A stretch of DNA of 64,000 nt from Flavobacterium petrolei (lineage in GTDB: Bacteria; Bacteroidota; Bacteroidia; Flavobacteriales; Flavobacteriaceae): positions 1-64,000 of the forward strand of contig NZ_QNVY02000005.1 in assembly GCF_003314435.2 (NCBI RefSeq), given 5' to 3'. The position numbers and the translations under genes were made by a program. The notes under the pieces were generated by a model. It was not told the origin of the DNA. It saw only the letters and a program-made list of their open reading frames with translations, and ran no database searches. Shown here one piece after another: positions 28,983 to 37,372 of the stretch (its first letter is position 1; each line of letters opens with the position of its first letter).

Positions 28983-29423
28983 TTAAACTATTTCTATATC
29001 TTTAATAAAATCATCATACTCAGAATAAAACATTTCCAAAGCACTCATTTTTTCATGGTAAAAATCAAAAATTTCATCCCAGTATTTTTGGTTGCTAACT
29101 CCAACATTTAATTTTTCAACCCAAATGCGACTTATTGTTTTTCCGCTTTCCAGGGTGTACTCTTTTTCAAAAATTAAATCTTTAATAAATTCCTCTTCCA
29201 GAATATTTTTTAAAGATTGCAGTTTTTCAAAATATGCAATTCTTTTTTCATTACTTCGATGTTCGATATCTATTAGGACCTGCGCTTTTTTATTATCTAC
29301 GTAAAATTTAAAAGAGAAATCTTTGATTTTAGTGTCATACAACACCCATTTACGGGGATATTTTTCTGCAAATGCAATCCAGAATTCACGCTTTAATTTT
29401 TGGGTTTCCACTTTGCTGTACAT
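28983..29423 (-). CDS. DUF4268 family protein
   Basis: A 146-residue cytoplasmic protein matching DUF4268: an N-terminal REFWIAFAEKYPRKWVLYDT, then KDFSFKFYVDNKKAQVLIDI and a C-terminal QKYWDEIFDFYHEKM helix. The family is widespread in Bacteroidota and is sometimes fused to or near nuclease-like domains; the fold has been compared to restriction-endonuclease-like proteins, but no catalytic residues can be named here. It is convergent with the preceding gene, which is 30 bp away. Confidence 0.85.
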   Translation of the reverse strand: MYSKVETQKLKREFWIAFAEKYPRKWVLYDTKIKDFSFKFYVDNKKAQVLIDIEHRSNEKRIAYFEKLQSLKNILEEEFIKDLIFEKEYTLESGKTISRIWVEKLNVGVSNQKYWDEIFDFYHEKMSALEMFYSEYDDFIKDIEIV

Positions 29424-29518
29424 AATAGTTATGACTTTAGGTACTAGAAAATTTGTGCAACTCTGTTTTCTAGACTATATTTATATTTAATTTCAGTGTA
29501 CAAAAATAGACTTTGATT

Positions 29519-30169
29519 ATGGATTTTCAAGAATTTTTACGGTTTGTTCCTAAATTAATCGATGCTAAGCTTCCCGCATTTGAGGCGCATATCAAAATGG
29601 CACCTTTGGAAAGGTTGGAAAGTTTAAAAAATATATATTTAGAGAATAAAAATCCAAGGATAGCGGCTGTGATGATGCTTTTTTATCCTAAAAATGAGAG
29701 AACCCATTTAGTGTTGATTGTTCGGAAAACTTATGAAGGAGTTCATTCGGCACAAATTGCATTTCCTGGAGGAAAATACGAACTGGACGATGATAATTAT
29801 GCTGAAACAGCTCTTCGAGAAACGCATGAAGAGGTAGGTATTCATCCGGATAAAATTGAAATTCTTAAACCGTTTACGGAATTGTATATTCCGCCAAGTA
29901 ACTTTATGGTACATCCATTTTTAGGTATCAGTATAGAAGAACTTGTATTTTTACCTGAACCATCAGAGGTTGCGGAGATAATAGAATTGCCTTTGTCTGT
30001 TTTTTTGAGTGATGGTATTGTAGTTGATACGAATTTGTCTACTTCCTATGCGAATAACATCAATGTTCCAGCATTCAAAATTGAAAATCACATCGTTTGG
30101 GGTGCTACTGCAATGATGTTAAGTGAATTAAAAGAAGTCTTGAAAGAAGTGCTTGGCACTTCAATTTGA
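29519..30169 (+). CDS. NUDIX hydrolase, CoA pyrophosphatase type
   Basis: A 216-residue enzyme with a NUDIX box from about residue 84, GGKYELDDDNYAETALRETH continuing EEVGI, in which the REThEE glutamates bind metal. Upstream RKTYEGVHSAQIAFPGG resembles the CoA pyrophosphatase-specific segment (related to NudL/YeaB), so CoA or a derivative is the likely substrate. The ATG at 29519 was chosen over a TTG two codons upstream. Its downstream neighbour is an acyltransferase, but the 86-bp gap with its own -7 box argues against a single operon. Confidence 0.9.
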   Translation: MDFQEFLRFVPKLIDAKLPAFEAHIKMAPLERLESLKNIYLENKNPRIAAVMMLFYPKNERTHLVLIVRKTYEGVHSAQIAFPGGKYELDDDNYAETALRETHEEVGIHPDKIEILKPFTELYIPPSNFMVHPFLGISIEELVFLPEPSEVAEIIELPLSVFLSDGIVVDTNLSTSYANNINVPAFKIENHIVWGATAMMLSELKEVLKEVLGTSI

Positions 30170-30218
30170 AGTTAAATTAATGTGTAGGAATTGTAAAGTA
30201 CATCAAATATTAATTTCG

Positions 30219-30226
30219 TAAGTTTG
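30219..30226 (+). promoter_or_regulatory. Candidate -7 box for the acyltransferase
   Basis: TAAGTTTG matches TAnnTTTG, 29 bases before the start codon at 30256. The nearest upstream TTG is about 25 bases away, more than the usual spacing. Confidence 0.4.
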
Positions 30227-30255
30227 CTAATTAAATATTAAAAACACATAATTTT

Positions 30256-31065
30256 ATGGGATTGTTTAAGAGAAATCCTTTTGGTCACATACTATTTATA
30301 AAGAAATGGTTAATTCGAGTTTTCGGTGCTAGTACGCATAGAAGATATAGAGGATTTAACGAACTACAAATTGAAGGTTCGGAAATTATCAGAAATTTAC
30401 CGGATACTAACGTACTTTTTATTTCTAATCACCAAACCTATTTTGCTGATGTTGTAGCCATGTTTCACGTATTTAATGCAAGCTTGAGCGGTCGCGACGA
30501 TACGATCAAGAATGTTTGCTATTTGTGGCAACCTAAAATGAATATCTATTATGTAGCTGCCAAAGAAACCATGCAGGCGGGATTATTACCAAGAATTATG
30601 GCGTATGCCGGAGCAATTTCTGTAGAGCGTACCTGGCGTGCTAAAGGAGTTGATGTTCAGGAGAAAAAAGATATTAACCCCGATGATACGGAAAATATAA
30701 AAATAGCTTTAAATGACGGTTGGGTAATCACTTTTCCACAAGGGACAACAAAATCGTTTAAACCGGTTCGTAAAGGAACAGCGCACATTATAAAACAGCA
30801 CAGACCAATCGTAGTTCCTATTGTTATAGATGGTTTTCGTCGCTCGTTTGATAAAAAGGGACTACGCATGAAGAAGAAAGGAATCCTGCAATCTTTTATT
30901 ATAAAAGAACCGTTGGACATTGATTACGATAACGATACCATAGAAGAAATTGTAGAAAAAGTGGAATATGCAATTGAGCAACATCCTTCATTCCTAAAAG
31001 TTATTCCATCTGAAATTATAAAGGAGCAAGAAGAATTGAACCGATTAAGAAAATGGGAATATTAA
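30256..31065 (+). CDS. 1-acyl-glycerol-3-phosphate acyltransferase-like protein (PlsC family)
   Basis: A 269-residue membrane-associated acyltransferase-fold protein. The catalytic region is LFISNHQTYFADVV: His59 is separated from Asp65 by five residues, whereas the canonical motif is HX4D. The second conserved block reads TFPQGTTKSFKPVRKGTAH, with Gln162 where most members have Glu (FPEGT). GAISVERTW supplies the middle block. It would transfer acyl groups to a lysophospholipid acceptor, but these two departures leave the acceptor and even activity less certain. I recall the same variants in flavobacterial homologues but cannot confirm it. A strong terminator follows. Confidence 0.85.
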   Translation: MGLFKRNPFGHILFIKKWLIRVFGASTHRRYRGFNELQIEGSEIIRNLPDTNVLFISNHQTYFADVVAMFHVFNASLSGRDDTIKNVCYLWQPKMNIYYVAAKETMQAGLLPRIMAYAGAISVERTWRAKGVDVQEKKDINPDDTENIKIALNDGWVITFPQGTTKSFKPVRKGTAHIIKQHRPIVVPIVIDGFRRSFDKKGLRMKKKGILQSFIIKEPLDIDYDNDTIEEIVEKVEYAIEQHPSFLKVIPSEIIKEQEELNRLRKWEY

Positions 31066-31080
31066 AAAATTAGTCATAAA

Positions 31081-31137
31081 GAAAAAGTCTTAAAATTCAA
31101 TATTATAGAAAGTTGAATTTTAAGACTTTTTCTTTTG
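31081..31137. terminator. Bidirectional long hairpin terminator
   Basis: Twenty-base arms (31081-31100 and 31113-31132) are perfectly complementary around a 12-base loop, with T/A runs on both sides. It lies between the convergent acyltransferase and membrane protein genes. Confidence 0.92.
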
Positions 31138-31140
31138 CAC

Positions 31141-31773
31141 TTAAAGATCTATTTTCTTTAATTCTTTATAATTGGCATATAATTTACGCAATAAAGTGCC
31201 GTATAATACTCTGTAAAACAGCCATAACAAACCGAATAATGCAATGCTAAAAATACTTAAGACGGCTATGGTTATAGCCATAACTTTACTGTTGCCATTA
31301 ATTTGATTTTTCAAGGCATCCATTTCAGGATTATAAGCAAAAGCAATTATAAAACCAATAATTAAACTAAAAACAAGCATCGCTAAATTATACCAAACAT
31401 AATACTGAACCGTTTTCCGGGTTTTGAGTATGTCTTGCATCAATTGCTTGGTGGAAGCAGTGGTCGAAATCAGAATATAGTTTTTGTAAAACAAATAAAT
31501 AAAAATCAAAATAACAGCGTAGTTAAAGTAGTTTAAGACTTCAAAATAGCCAATTAATTCTGCATGTTTTATTTTTTCTAAATACTCATTAGAGTCAAAG
31601 CAAACGCTAAGACAGGTCCATAATAAAACCTCTAAAATGCTTATAATCAAAATCCACTTCACAATCGAAGATGATTTTTTATGAATCATTTTGTAAATTT
31701 CTATTTCCGATACTTGCTCAAAAGAGCTATCACTCTTCTGCCAGTCTTTTTTTAATAAATCCAGCTCTTTCAT
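31141..31773 (-). CDS. Membrane protein overlapping an ECF sigma gene, putative anti-sigma
   Basis: A 210-residue protein with a soluble N-terminal helix pair (about 1-38) and four hydrophobic segments near residues 39-58, 84-102, 124-146 and 166-188. Its start overlaps the sigma factor stop by 4 bp (ATGA), so the two are translationally coupled. That arrangement, with a short cytoplasmic region before the first membrane helix, is usual for anti-sigma factors, but no ZAS-type His/Cys zinc motif is visible. I therefore call it a putative regulator of the sigma factor on context alone. Confidence 0.75.
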   Translation of the reverse strand: MKELDLLKKDWQKSDSSFEQVSEIEIYKMIHKKSSSIVKWILIISILEVLLWTCLSVCFDSNEYLEKIKHAELIGYFEVLNYFNYAVILIFIYLFYKNYILISTTASTKQLMQDILKTRKTVQYYVWYNLAMLVFSLIIGFIIAFAYNPEMDALKNQINGNSKVMAITIAVLSIFSIALFGLLWLFYRVLYGTLLRKLYANYKELKKIDL

Positions 31774-32273
31774 ATTCCTAATGGATTTAATATTTTTTTT
31801 AATTTCCCTTTTATTCTATTCATTTTCACCCTCGCATTTACTTCGCTAATTCCTAAAGTTTCCGATATTTCCTGATAATCCTTATCTTCCAGATACATGA
31901 ATATCAACGCCTTTTCAATATCATTCAATTGGTAAACCGCTTTGTACATTAACTTTAATTGTTCCTCTTCTTCATAATCATATTCCACATCATTCAGGAA
32001 ATGTTGCCGCCCTTCAAATTCGATAGTATTTATGGATCGTTTTGTTTTTCGGTACAAAGTAATCGCCGTATTTAGCGCGACTCGATAGGCCCAAGTCGAA
32101 AATTTACTGTCACCCCTAAATTTTGGAAAAGCCTTCCATAACTGAATCGTAATTTCCTGAAACAAATCCTTGTGTGCATCATCGCCATTAGTATACAACC
32201 TACAAATTTTGTGGATTATATTCTGATTTTCCTGCAACTGCTTAACAAAAGAATGTTCTAAATTATCACTCAT
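31770..32273 (-). CDS. ECF-type RNA polymerase sigma factor
   Basis: A 167-residue sigma-70 family factor. Region 2 lies about residues 10-80 (LYTNGDDAHKDLFQEITIQL, FSTWAYRVALNTAI) and region 4 about residues 110-160 (YLEDKDYQEISETLGISEVN with helix-turn-helix pattern, then VKMNRIKGKLKKIL). The region 1.1 and 3 domains of housekeeping sigma are missing, as in ECF factors. A promoter with good spacing lies upstream (32308-32338). It would redirect transcription in response to a signal probably sensed through the overlapping membrane protein. Confidence 0.95.
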   Translation of the reverse strand: MSDNLEHSFVKQLQENQNIIHKICRLYTNGDDAHKDLFQEITIQLWKAFPKFRGDSKFSTWAYRVALNTAITLYRKTKRSINTIEFEGRQHFLNDVEYDYEEEEQLKLMYKAVYQLNDIEKALIFMYLEDKDYQEISETLGISEVNARVKMNRIKGKLKKILNPLGI

Positions 32274-32307
32274 ATATACGTTAGTAAGTCAATACTGGTT
32301 TTTGTTA

Positions 32308-32338
32308 CAAATTAAGGAATAAAATAATACTTCTCAAA
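32308..32338 (-). promoter_or_regulatory. Promoter of the ECF sigma operon
   Basis: On the reverse strand, TTTG at 32338-32335 is followed by 19 bases and then TTAATTTG at 32315-32308, a 7 of 8 match to TAnnTTTG. The spacing is as expected for the Bacteroidota primary sigma factor, and the start codon lies about 35 bases further on. Confidence 0.65.
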
Positions 32339-32397
32339 TTTGTAATTATGAGGTACGAAGCAATCAGGAGCACAACGCCTTCATTCCATAATTAATA

Positions 32398-32478
32398 CTC
32401 GTCCCGCTGTACATTACAATCTTTATTTCTTGATAAAAATCAGTAAATAAAGGATTTTCATTACCATCGGGGCTAACA
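32398..32478 (-). ncRNA. Structured RNA element, copy 2
   Basis: Read on the reverse strand, an AAT (32456-32454), a bulged C (32453) and an 8-bp stem (32452-32445 with 32428-32421) followed by ATT (32420-32418) form a hairpin. A further GAT/ATC helix lies inside the loop, and an outer CCCG/CGGG pairing joins 32471-32468 with 32406-32403. The layout AAT-bulged C-stem-ATT is the same as in the element at 2510-2599, although stem bases differ. It lies upstream of the sigma promoter and is divergent from the NDH-2 gene. Bases 32350-32397 continue a conserved-looking tail. Confidence 0.5.
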
Positions 32479-32563
32479 AAGACGTTTTTTTTTCAGAAGA
32501 ACATTTCTAAAACAAACAAAAATTTCGATACTATTTGATGAAATGCAACAATAGAAAACTTTG

Positions 32564-32571
32564 TATCTTTG
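32564..32571 (+). promoter_or_regulatory. Candidate -7 box for NDH-2
   Basis: TATCTTTG matches TAnnTTTG and lies 31 bases before the start at 32603. A TTTG at 32534-32537 is 26 bases away, somewhat further than usual. Confidence 0.42.
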
Positions 32572-32602
32572 GTTTTTAACAATTTTGAACTTTTTTAGAA
32601 AC

Positions 32603-33907
32603 ATGAACATCCCAAATTCAACTTTACCAAGAATAGTCATTGTAGGTGGTGGTTTTGCCGGAATTGCATTAGCCAAAAAATTAAAAAATAAAAAAGTTCA
32701 GGTTGTCCTTTTAGACAAACACAATTACCATACTTTCCAACCTTTATTATATCAAGTAGCTACAGGCGGACTCGAAGCCGGTTCTATAGCATACCCAATC
32801 CGAAAAGTAATTCAGGAATACGATGACGTTTACTTTAGGCTCACCAACGTTCAAGAAATAGACACTGAAAATCAAAAAATAGTTACCGAAATTGGCGAAT
32901 TAAAGTATGATTATTTAGTCATTGCCACGGGTTCCAAAACCAATTATTTTGGCAACAAAGAAATTGAGCGTAACAGTATGGCTATGAAAACCATACCGCA
33001 ATCGCTGAATATAAGAAGTTTGATTCTTGAAAATTTTGAGCAAGCTGTTTTGACCACTGATGTAGCCGAACAAAACAGTCTCATCAATTTTGTACTTGTA
33101 GGTGGCGGACCAACAGGAGTAGAGCTTGCAGGAGCTTTGGCCGAAATGAAAAAAGCCATTTTGCAAAAAGATTATCCCGATCTTGATATTGCCAAAATGG
33201 AAATCAATCTGATTCAAAGTGGCGATAGAATCTTGAATACCATGAGCGAGAAATCCTCTCAAGCTGCTGAAAAATTTCTAACCAGTTTGGGTGTAAAAAT
33301 CTGGAAAAACGTTCGCGTAACTAATTATGATGGGCGCACCATAACCACAAATTCCGATTTGACCTTTGAAACCGCCACCGTAATCTGGACAGCAGGCGTT
33401 CAGGGTGCTCTTGTTGCGGGATTGGATGGGAAATCTTTGGTAGAAAAAGTAGAACGTATTCGGGTCAATGAATTCAATCAAGTGGCGGGCTATGAAAACA
33501 TTTTTGCAGTAGGCGATATTGCTTCCATGGAATCCGAAACCTATCCGCAAGGACATCCCATGATGGCGCAACCCGCCATGCAGCAAGGAGAATTATTAGG
33601 CGAAAACTTAGTGAAATTAATTGAAAACAAACCCATGAAAGCTTTCGAATACAACGACAAAGGTTCGATGGCAACCATAGGAAGAAATAAAGCCGTTGTC
33701 GATTTGCCAAAATACCATTTCAGTGGTGTTTTTGCCTGGTTTGTATGGATGTTTGTACACTTGTTTTCACTTATTGGATTCAAAAATAAAGCTGTCGTAT
33801 TCCTGAATTGGGTCTACAATTATATTCGTTTTGATCGGGAAGGAAGATTGATTATTAGACCATACAAAAAGAAAAGTTTTACCACTTTTACAAGTGATGA
33901 AGTATAG
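32603..33907 (+). CDS. Type II NADH dehydrogenase (NAD(P)/FAD-dependent oxidoreductase)
   Basis: A 434-residue peripheral membrane flavoprotein that oxidises NADH and passes electrons to quinone without pumping protons. A Rossmann FAD motif is near the start (IVIVGGGFAGIALAKKL), the NADH-binding motif is LVGGGPTGVELAGALAE near residue 165, and AVGDIASM near 290 closes the FAD site. NYHTFQPLLYQVATGGLEAG is typical of NDH-2. Two hydrophobic or amphipathic stretches near residues 370-410 (VFAWFVWMFVHLFSLIGF) would attach it to the membrane. The ATG at 32603 was chosen because the FAD motif begins 10 residues later. Confidence 0.94.
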   Translation: MNIPNSTLPRIVIVGGGFAGIALAKKLKNKKVQVVLLDKHNYHTFQPLLYQVATGGLEAGSIAYPIRKVIQEYDDVYFRLTNVQEIDTENQKIVTEIGELKYDYLVIATGSKTNYFGNKEIERNSMAMKTIPQSLNIRSLILENFEQAVLTTDVAEQNSLINFVLVGGGPTGVELAGALAEMKKAILQKDYPDLDIAKMEINLIQSGDRILNTMSEKSSQAAEKFLTSLGVKIWKNVRVTNYDGRTITTNSDLTFETATVIWTAGVQGALVAGLDGKSLVEKVERIRVNEFNQVAGYENIFAVGDIASMESETYPQGHPMMAQPAMQQGELLGENLVKLIENKPMKAFEYNDKGSMATIGRNKAVVDLPKYHFSGVFAWFVWMFVHLFSLIGFKNKAVVFLNWVYNYIRFDREGRLIIRPYKKKSFTTFTSDEV

Positions 33908-33913
33908 AAAATG

Positions 33914-33975
33914 ATGAGTTATGAATGATAAGTTTTAAGGTCTTGTTCATAACTCATAACTCATAACTCATAACT
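33914..33975. repeat. Tandem CATAACT heptamers with an inverted partner
   Basis: Four exact CATAACT units run from 33948 to 33975. The upstream ATGAGTTATGAA (33914-33925) is the reverse complement of TTCATAACTCAT (33947-33958), so the transcript could form a terminator-like hairpin between two convergent genes. Confidence 0.75.
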
Positions 33976-33981
33976 AATCAT

Positions 33982-35043
33982 TTATAACTCTTTTTCTTTA
34001 TAATAATTCACCATCAAATTAACAAATTTACTGTAGCCTTCCATGCCGTCTTTTTGTTGGTTTACTTTCAGGAATTGGTCGTAAAAAGCATGAAAACCTT
34101 TATCGATAATTGTGTCGTATTGCTTCCAGAAATGTTCACTTTCTTTATAATTTTTCAAAATACCGGGATGAACAGTTTTTAATAATTGTTTAAAAAGAGC
34201 CTCGTCTCGTGCTTGCCAATTGCCTAAACAATAGCGTAAAGCCATGCTGTAACCTGAATATTGAACGTATAAATCATCATTTCTTACAGAAGCTAAAAAC
34301 CCAATAAAGTTGCATTCACTTTCACTTGCGTAACCCATTTGGTGTGCCATTTCGTGATTCGTGGTCATAGGGAAACTGTACATTGGACCTAGATAATTAA
34401 CCTGTGCTTCATTGGTAAACGGATTCAAATAACCTCCAAAACCCATATACGTCAACGGCAGGCTAAACAATGATTTCTTGGTGCTTAACTTGGAATAAGA
34501 AAAATAAGGATATTCCGCGGATAGGTTTTTGTATCCATTCAGACTCATTTCAAAAACCTGTTCTTGTGAGTAAGGAAATACCACTTTCAAGCTGTCATTT
34601 TTTGTGATTTGGTAATGAACTGTATTGGTTTTGGCAATTATCTTTTTGGTAAAAGCCAGCAAATCAGCATCCGAATAGTCTTTTTGAATTTCCATTTTTT
34701 CAAAAAGCGGTTCACGGTAATAATTTAATGCCCAAAGGACATGGAACAAAAAGTAAAAAACCGAAACAAAACTCAAGATGCTCAAAATAGTGTCTTTCCA
34801 TTCGGATTTCCAAGTTTTTCGTTTGTTCCAAAGCCATTTTAAAATAAATAAAATAAGAATAAAATAGAGAAAGTCACCCATAGAAAAAGGAATTCCGCCC
34901 AAAATAGTTCTTGAAAATAGCGAAAGTATCGGATAAAAACCATTGCTGTACCAGTCTTCTATCTGTTTAGGATAAAAGGGAATTATTTGCAAAAGCAGAA
35001 TTTGGATTAATAGGAAGCAGGAAAGGAAATATTTTGTTTTCAA
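33982..35043 (-). CDS. DUF3810 membrane metallopeptidase-like protein
   Basis: A 353-residue protein of the DUF3810 family. Three hydrophobic segments lie near residues 5-22, 55-72 and 85-110. The remaining domain has a zinc-binding HEMAH motif (His230, Glu231, His234) followed by a likely third ligand in SESE near residue 241, so it is a zincin-like peptidase candidate facing the outside or the periplasm. The start is a TTG (codon 35043-35041) because no ATG lies near; MKTKYFLSCF looks like a natural beginning. Downstream tandem repeats separate it from NDH-2. Substrate unknown. Confidence 0.87.
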   Translation of the reverse strand: MKTKYFLSCFLLIQILLLQIIPFYPKQIEDWYSNGFYPILSLFSRTILGGIPFSMGDFLYFILILFILKWLWNKRKTWKSEWKDTILSILSFVSVFYFLFHVLWALNYYREPLFEKMEIQKDYSDADLLAFTKKIIAKTNTVHYQITKNDSLKVVFPYSQEQVFEMSLNGYKNLSAEYPYFSYSKLSTKKSLFSLPLTYMGFGGYLNPFTNEAQVNYLGPMYSFPMTTNHEMAHQMGYASESECNFIGFLASVRNDDLYVQYSGYSMALRYCLGNWQARDEALFKQLLKTVHPGILKNYKESEHFWKQYDTIIDKGFHAFYDQFLKVNQQKDGMEGYSKFVNLMVNYYKEKEL

Positions 35044-35110
35044 TGTTTGAATTTTGGAAATGTAAATATAATTACAATATCAATTACTATCATACCGAAT
35101 TTAAACTTTG

Positions 35111-35118
35111 TAACTTTG
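35111..35118 (+). promoter_or_regulatory. Candidate -7 box for pepD
   Basis: TAACTTTG matches TAnnTTTG, 34 bases before the ATG at 35153; no -33 element is clear. Confidence 0.42.
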
Positions 35119-35152
35119 GGACTTGTAAATGTTAAACCTCAAACAAAAATAA

Positions 35153-36616
35153 ATGAGTCAGGAAATAAGAAATCTGGAACCAAAAGCTCTTTGGAACAAG
35201 TTTGCCGATTTGAATGCCGTGCCTCGTCCTTCTAAAAAAGAAGAGCGTGTAATTGAGTTCATGAAAAACTTTGGAAATAATCTAGGATTGGAAACTTTTG
35301 AAGATGAAATTCGCAACGTAATCATCCGCAAACCGGCAACTGCTGGAATGGAAAACCGAAAAGCAATCGTGCTTCAAGGACATTTGGATATGGTGCATCA
35401 AAAAAATTCGGATACCATTTTTGATTTTGATACACAAGGAATTGATATGTATGTTGATGGGGATTGGGTTCGTGCTCGCGGAACCACTCTTGGTGCTGAT
35501 AACGGTCTTGGAGTTGCGGCTATTATGGCAATTTTAGAAAGTACTGATATTCCGCATCCTGCCATAGAAGCTTTGTTTACTATTGACGAAGAAACAGGAA
35601 TGACAGGAGCGTTGAACTTAAAAGGAGGCATTCTGCAAGGTCAAATTCTTTTGAATATGGATACGGAAGAAGATGATGAAATCGACATTGGTTGTGCTGG
35701 AGGAATTGATGTGACAGCTACTGCTGAGTATGATGAAGAGGAAACTCCAGAAGGTTCAGTTGGATATACGATTACCGTAAAAGGATTGAAAGGTGGGCAT
35801 TCTGGAATGGATATTCACAAAGGGTTGGGTAATGCCAATAAAATCATGAACCGATTGTTGTTTGATGGTTTTGATAATTTTGGTTTGCAAATTTCTGAAA
35901 TAAAAGGAGGAAGTTTACGTAATGCGATTCCTCGTGAAAGTGAGGCAAAAGTAATTATTGCCGAAGTATATGATGAAGCTTTTGTTTTTGACATGCAGCA
36001 AATTGTAAACGAAATCAAAACAGAGTTTAAAACAACGGAGCCAAATTTAGAAGTTGTTTTTGATAAAATGAAGGAAACTCCTGCTAAAGTAATGCCGACA
36101 ATTGCTCAGTTTTACTTTGTAAGATCGATGTATACGGCGCATAACGGAGTGTACAGAATGAGTGCTGATTTTGATGATTTAGTAGAAACATCTAATAATA
36201 TTGCCAAATTAATTGTTGGAGACGGACAACTTTCAGTACAATGTTTAACGCGTTCTTCTGTTGAAACATCTAAATTTGATTTGGCTAATGGGTTGCGTTC
36301 TGCTTTTGAATTAATGGGTTGTGAAGTAGAATTTTCAGGTTCGTATCCTGGTTGGACACCAAATTCAGAATCAGAGATTTTGGACGTTTTAGTTCCAATT
36401 TATGAAAAACAAAACGGTGAAAAACCAAAAGTAGTGGCTTGTCACGCAGGATTAGAATGTGGAATTCTGGGAACTAATTATCCAGATATGGATATGATTT
36501 CTTTTGGACCAACAATTCACGGTGCACATTCCCCTGATGAAAGAGCTAGTGTTTCTTCTTCTCAGAAATTCTGGAAGTTTGTATTGGAAATATTAGCAAA
36601 TATTCCGGTAAAATAA
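35153..36616 (+). CDS. pepD: Aminoacyl-histidine dipeptidase (PepD, M20 family)
   Basis: A 487-residue cytoplasmic metallopeptidase of the M20C group that splits unspecific dipeptides including Xaa-His. Zinc ligands and catalytic residues can be placed: His in LQGHLDMVHQ near residue 80, Asp in GTTLGADNGLGVAAIMAIL, Glu pair in FTIDEETGMTGA, and His in FGPTIHGAHSPDERA. The dimerisation lid domain occupies about residues 205-390. Length fits the family (about 480-490). It has its own -7 box and a hairpin after the stop, so it is probably monocistronic. Confidence 0.93.
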   Translation: MSQEIRNLEPKALWNKFADLNAVPRPSKKEERVIEFMKNFGNNLGLETFEDEIRNVIIRKPATAGMENRKAIVLQGHLDMVHQKNSDTIFDFDTQGIDMYVDGDWVRARGTTLGADNGLGVAAIMAILESTDIPHPAIEALFTIDEETGMTGALNLKGGILQGQILLNMDTEEDDEIDIGCAGGIDVTATAEYDEEETPEGSVGYTITVKGLKGGHSGMDIHKGLGNANKIMNRLLFDGFDNFGLQISEIKGGSLRNAIPRESEAKVIIAEVYDEAFVFDMQQIVNEIKTEFKTTEPNLEVVFDKMKETPAKVMPTIAQFYFVRSMYTAHNGVYRMSADFDDLVETSNNIAKLIVGDGQLSVQCLTRSSVETSKFDLANGLRSAFELMGCEVEFSGSYPGWTPNSESEILDVLVPIYEKQNGEKPKVVACHAGLECGILGTNYPDMDMISFGPTIHGAHSPDERASVSSSQKFWKFVLEILANIPVK

Positions 36617-36633
36617 TATTTAGTTATTGAAAA

Positions 36634-36707
36634 AGTGATCGGTGTTCAGTTATTAAGGAGTCAGTATTTAAACTGAACACTTCTTTTTAAACTGAACACT
36701 GACCACT
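36634..36707. repeat. Imperfect inverted repeat with internal ACTGAACACT copies
   Basis: AGTGATCGGTGTTCAGT (36634-36650) pairs with ACTGAACACTGACCACT (36691-36707) apart from two positions. ACTGAACACT also occurs at 36672-36681. It can act as a terminator between pepD and the small reverse gene. Confidence 0.6.
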
Positions 36708-36712
36708 AATTA

Positions 36713-36823
36713 TTAGTCTCTTTTCGGAGCGTTCTTCTTGTCTCTCTTTTCTTCTTTCTTTTCTTTAGCCGTTTTTAAAGGCTCTTTTTTCGCAGTTTTT
36801 TTTGCGTCTTGACTTTTTGCCAT
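36713..36823 (-). CDS. Small highly basic protein (36 residues)
   Basis: An ATG at 36821-36823 opens a 37-codon frame ending in TAA at 36713. The product starts MAKSQDAKKTAKKEPLK and ends KKNAPKRD, with 16 Lys/Arg in 36 residues and no hydrophobic stretch. Composition recalls small nucleic-acid or ribosome-binding proteins, but none can be named. A short basic frame of AAA/AAG codons can arise by chance in AT-rich DNA; the clean start and stop, a plausible upstream gap and my recollection of similar small flavobacterial proteins raise the odds. It is divergent from nothing and lies just after the pepD hairpin. Confidence 0.55.
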   Translation of the reverse strand: MAKSQDAKKTAKKEPLKTAKEKKEEKRDKKNAPKRD

Positions 36824-36899
36824 GATATAGATATTTAGGTTATGTTTTTAATTCTTGATTCAGGTAAATGTATATAATATTTTTGATTTGTTTTAAATA

Positions 36900-37238
36900 T
36901 TATTTTAAAAAATCCCCATCGATGATTAATAATTCTACGCCGGTAGCAGCTATAGACCGATGCGAACTTTCATTGTCTGAGACGATATAAGTCATTCCTT
37001 TGGAAAGTATAACTTGTTCTCCAGATTCTAATTCACTAATGAAATCTCCTTCAAGACAATGTACAATATGGCCTTTCTGGCACCAGTGGTCTGCTAGATA
37101 TCCTTTGGAATAGGTTACTTTGCGAATTCTAAGTCCGCCTAATTGTATAGTTTGCCAATGCGCAATTCCTGTTGTGCCGATATGTTCGGTTTTTTCTATT
37201 GAATCCCAATCAATAGTTTGAAAAGGTATAGTAGACAT
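36900..37238 (-). CDS. DHCW-motif cupin protein
   Basis: A 112-residue single-domain cupin of the type named for its DHCW motif, seen here as YLADHWCQKGHIVHCLEGDF with the His/Cys cluster likely to bind a metal. The second cupin block is about residue 75-105 (GMTYIVSDNESSH). The ATG at 37236-37238 (MSTIPFQTIDW) was chosen over one 16 codons upstream. Ligand and reaction are unknown. It is convergent-independent and separated by a hairpin from the next reverse-strand gene. Confidence 0.85.
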   Translation of the reverse strand: MSTIPFQTIDWDSIEKTEHIGTTGIAHWQTIQLGGLRIRKVTYSKGYLADHWCQKGHIVHCLEGDFISELESGEQVILSKGMTYIVSDNESSHRSIAATGVELLIIDGDFLK

Positions 37239-37290
37239 ATATTTTACTTTATTAAATTGTTGAAATTTTGATTTAAATGGTATCACTCCA

Positions 37291-37326
37291 AAATAAAATT
37301 CCCCAATTTCTTTTAGAATTGAGGAA
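37291..37326 (-). terminator. Probable terminator of the reverse-strand gene
   Basis: TTCCCCAATT (37299-37308) pairs with AATTGAGGAA (37317-37326) with one mismatch and an 8-base loop; on the reverse strand it is followed by TTTTATTT. Confidence 0.6.
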
Positions 37327-37372
37327 TGATTTAATTTGTGAAAGCTTGTTTACTAAGATTTAATTATATGTT

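Noticed and set aside
33948..33975. CRISPR-like direct repeats
   Set aside because: The unit is a 7-bp tandem with no spacers; it is a simple repeat.
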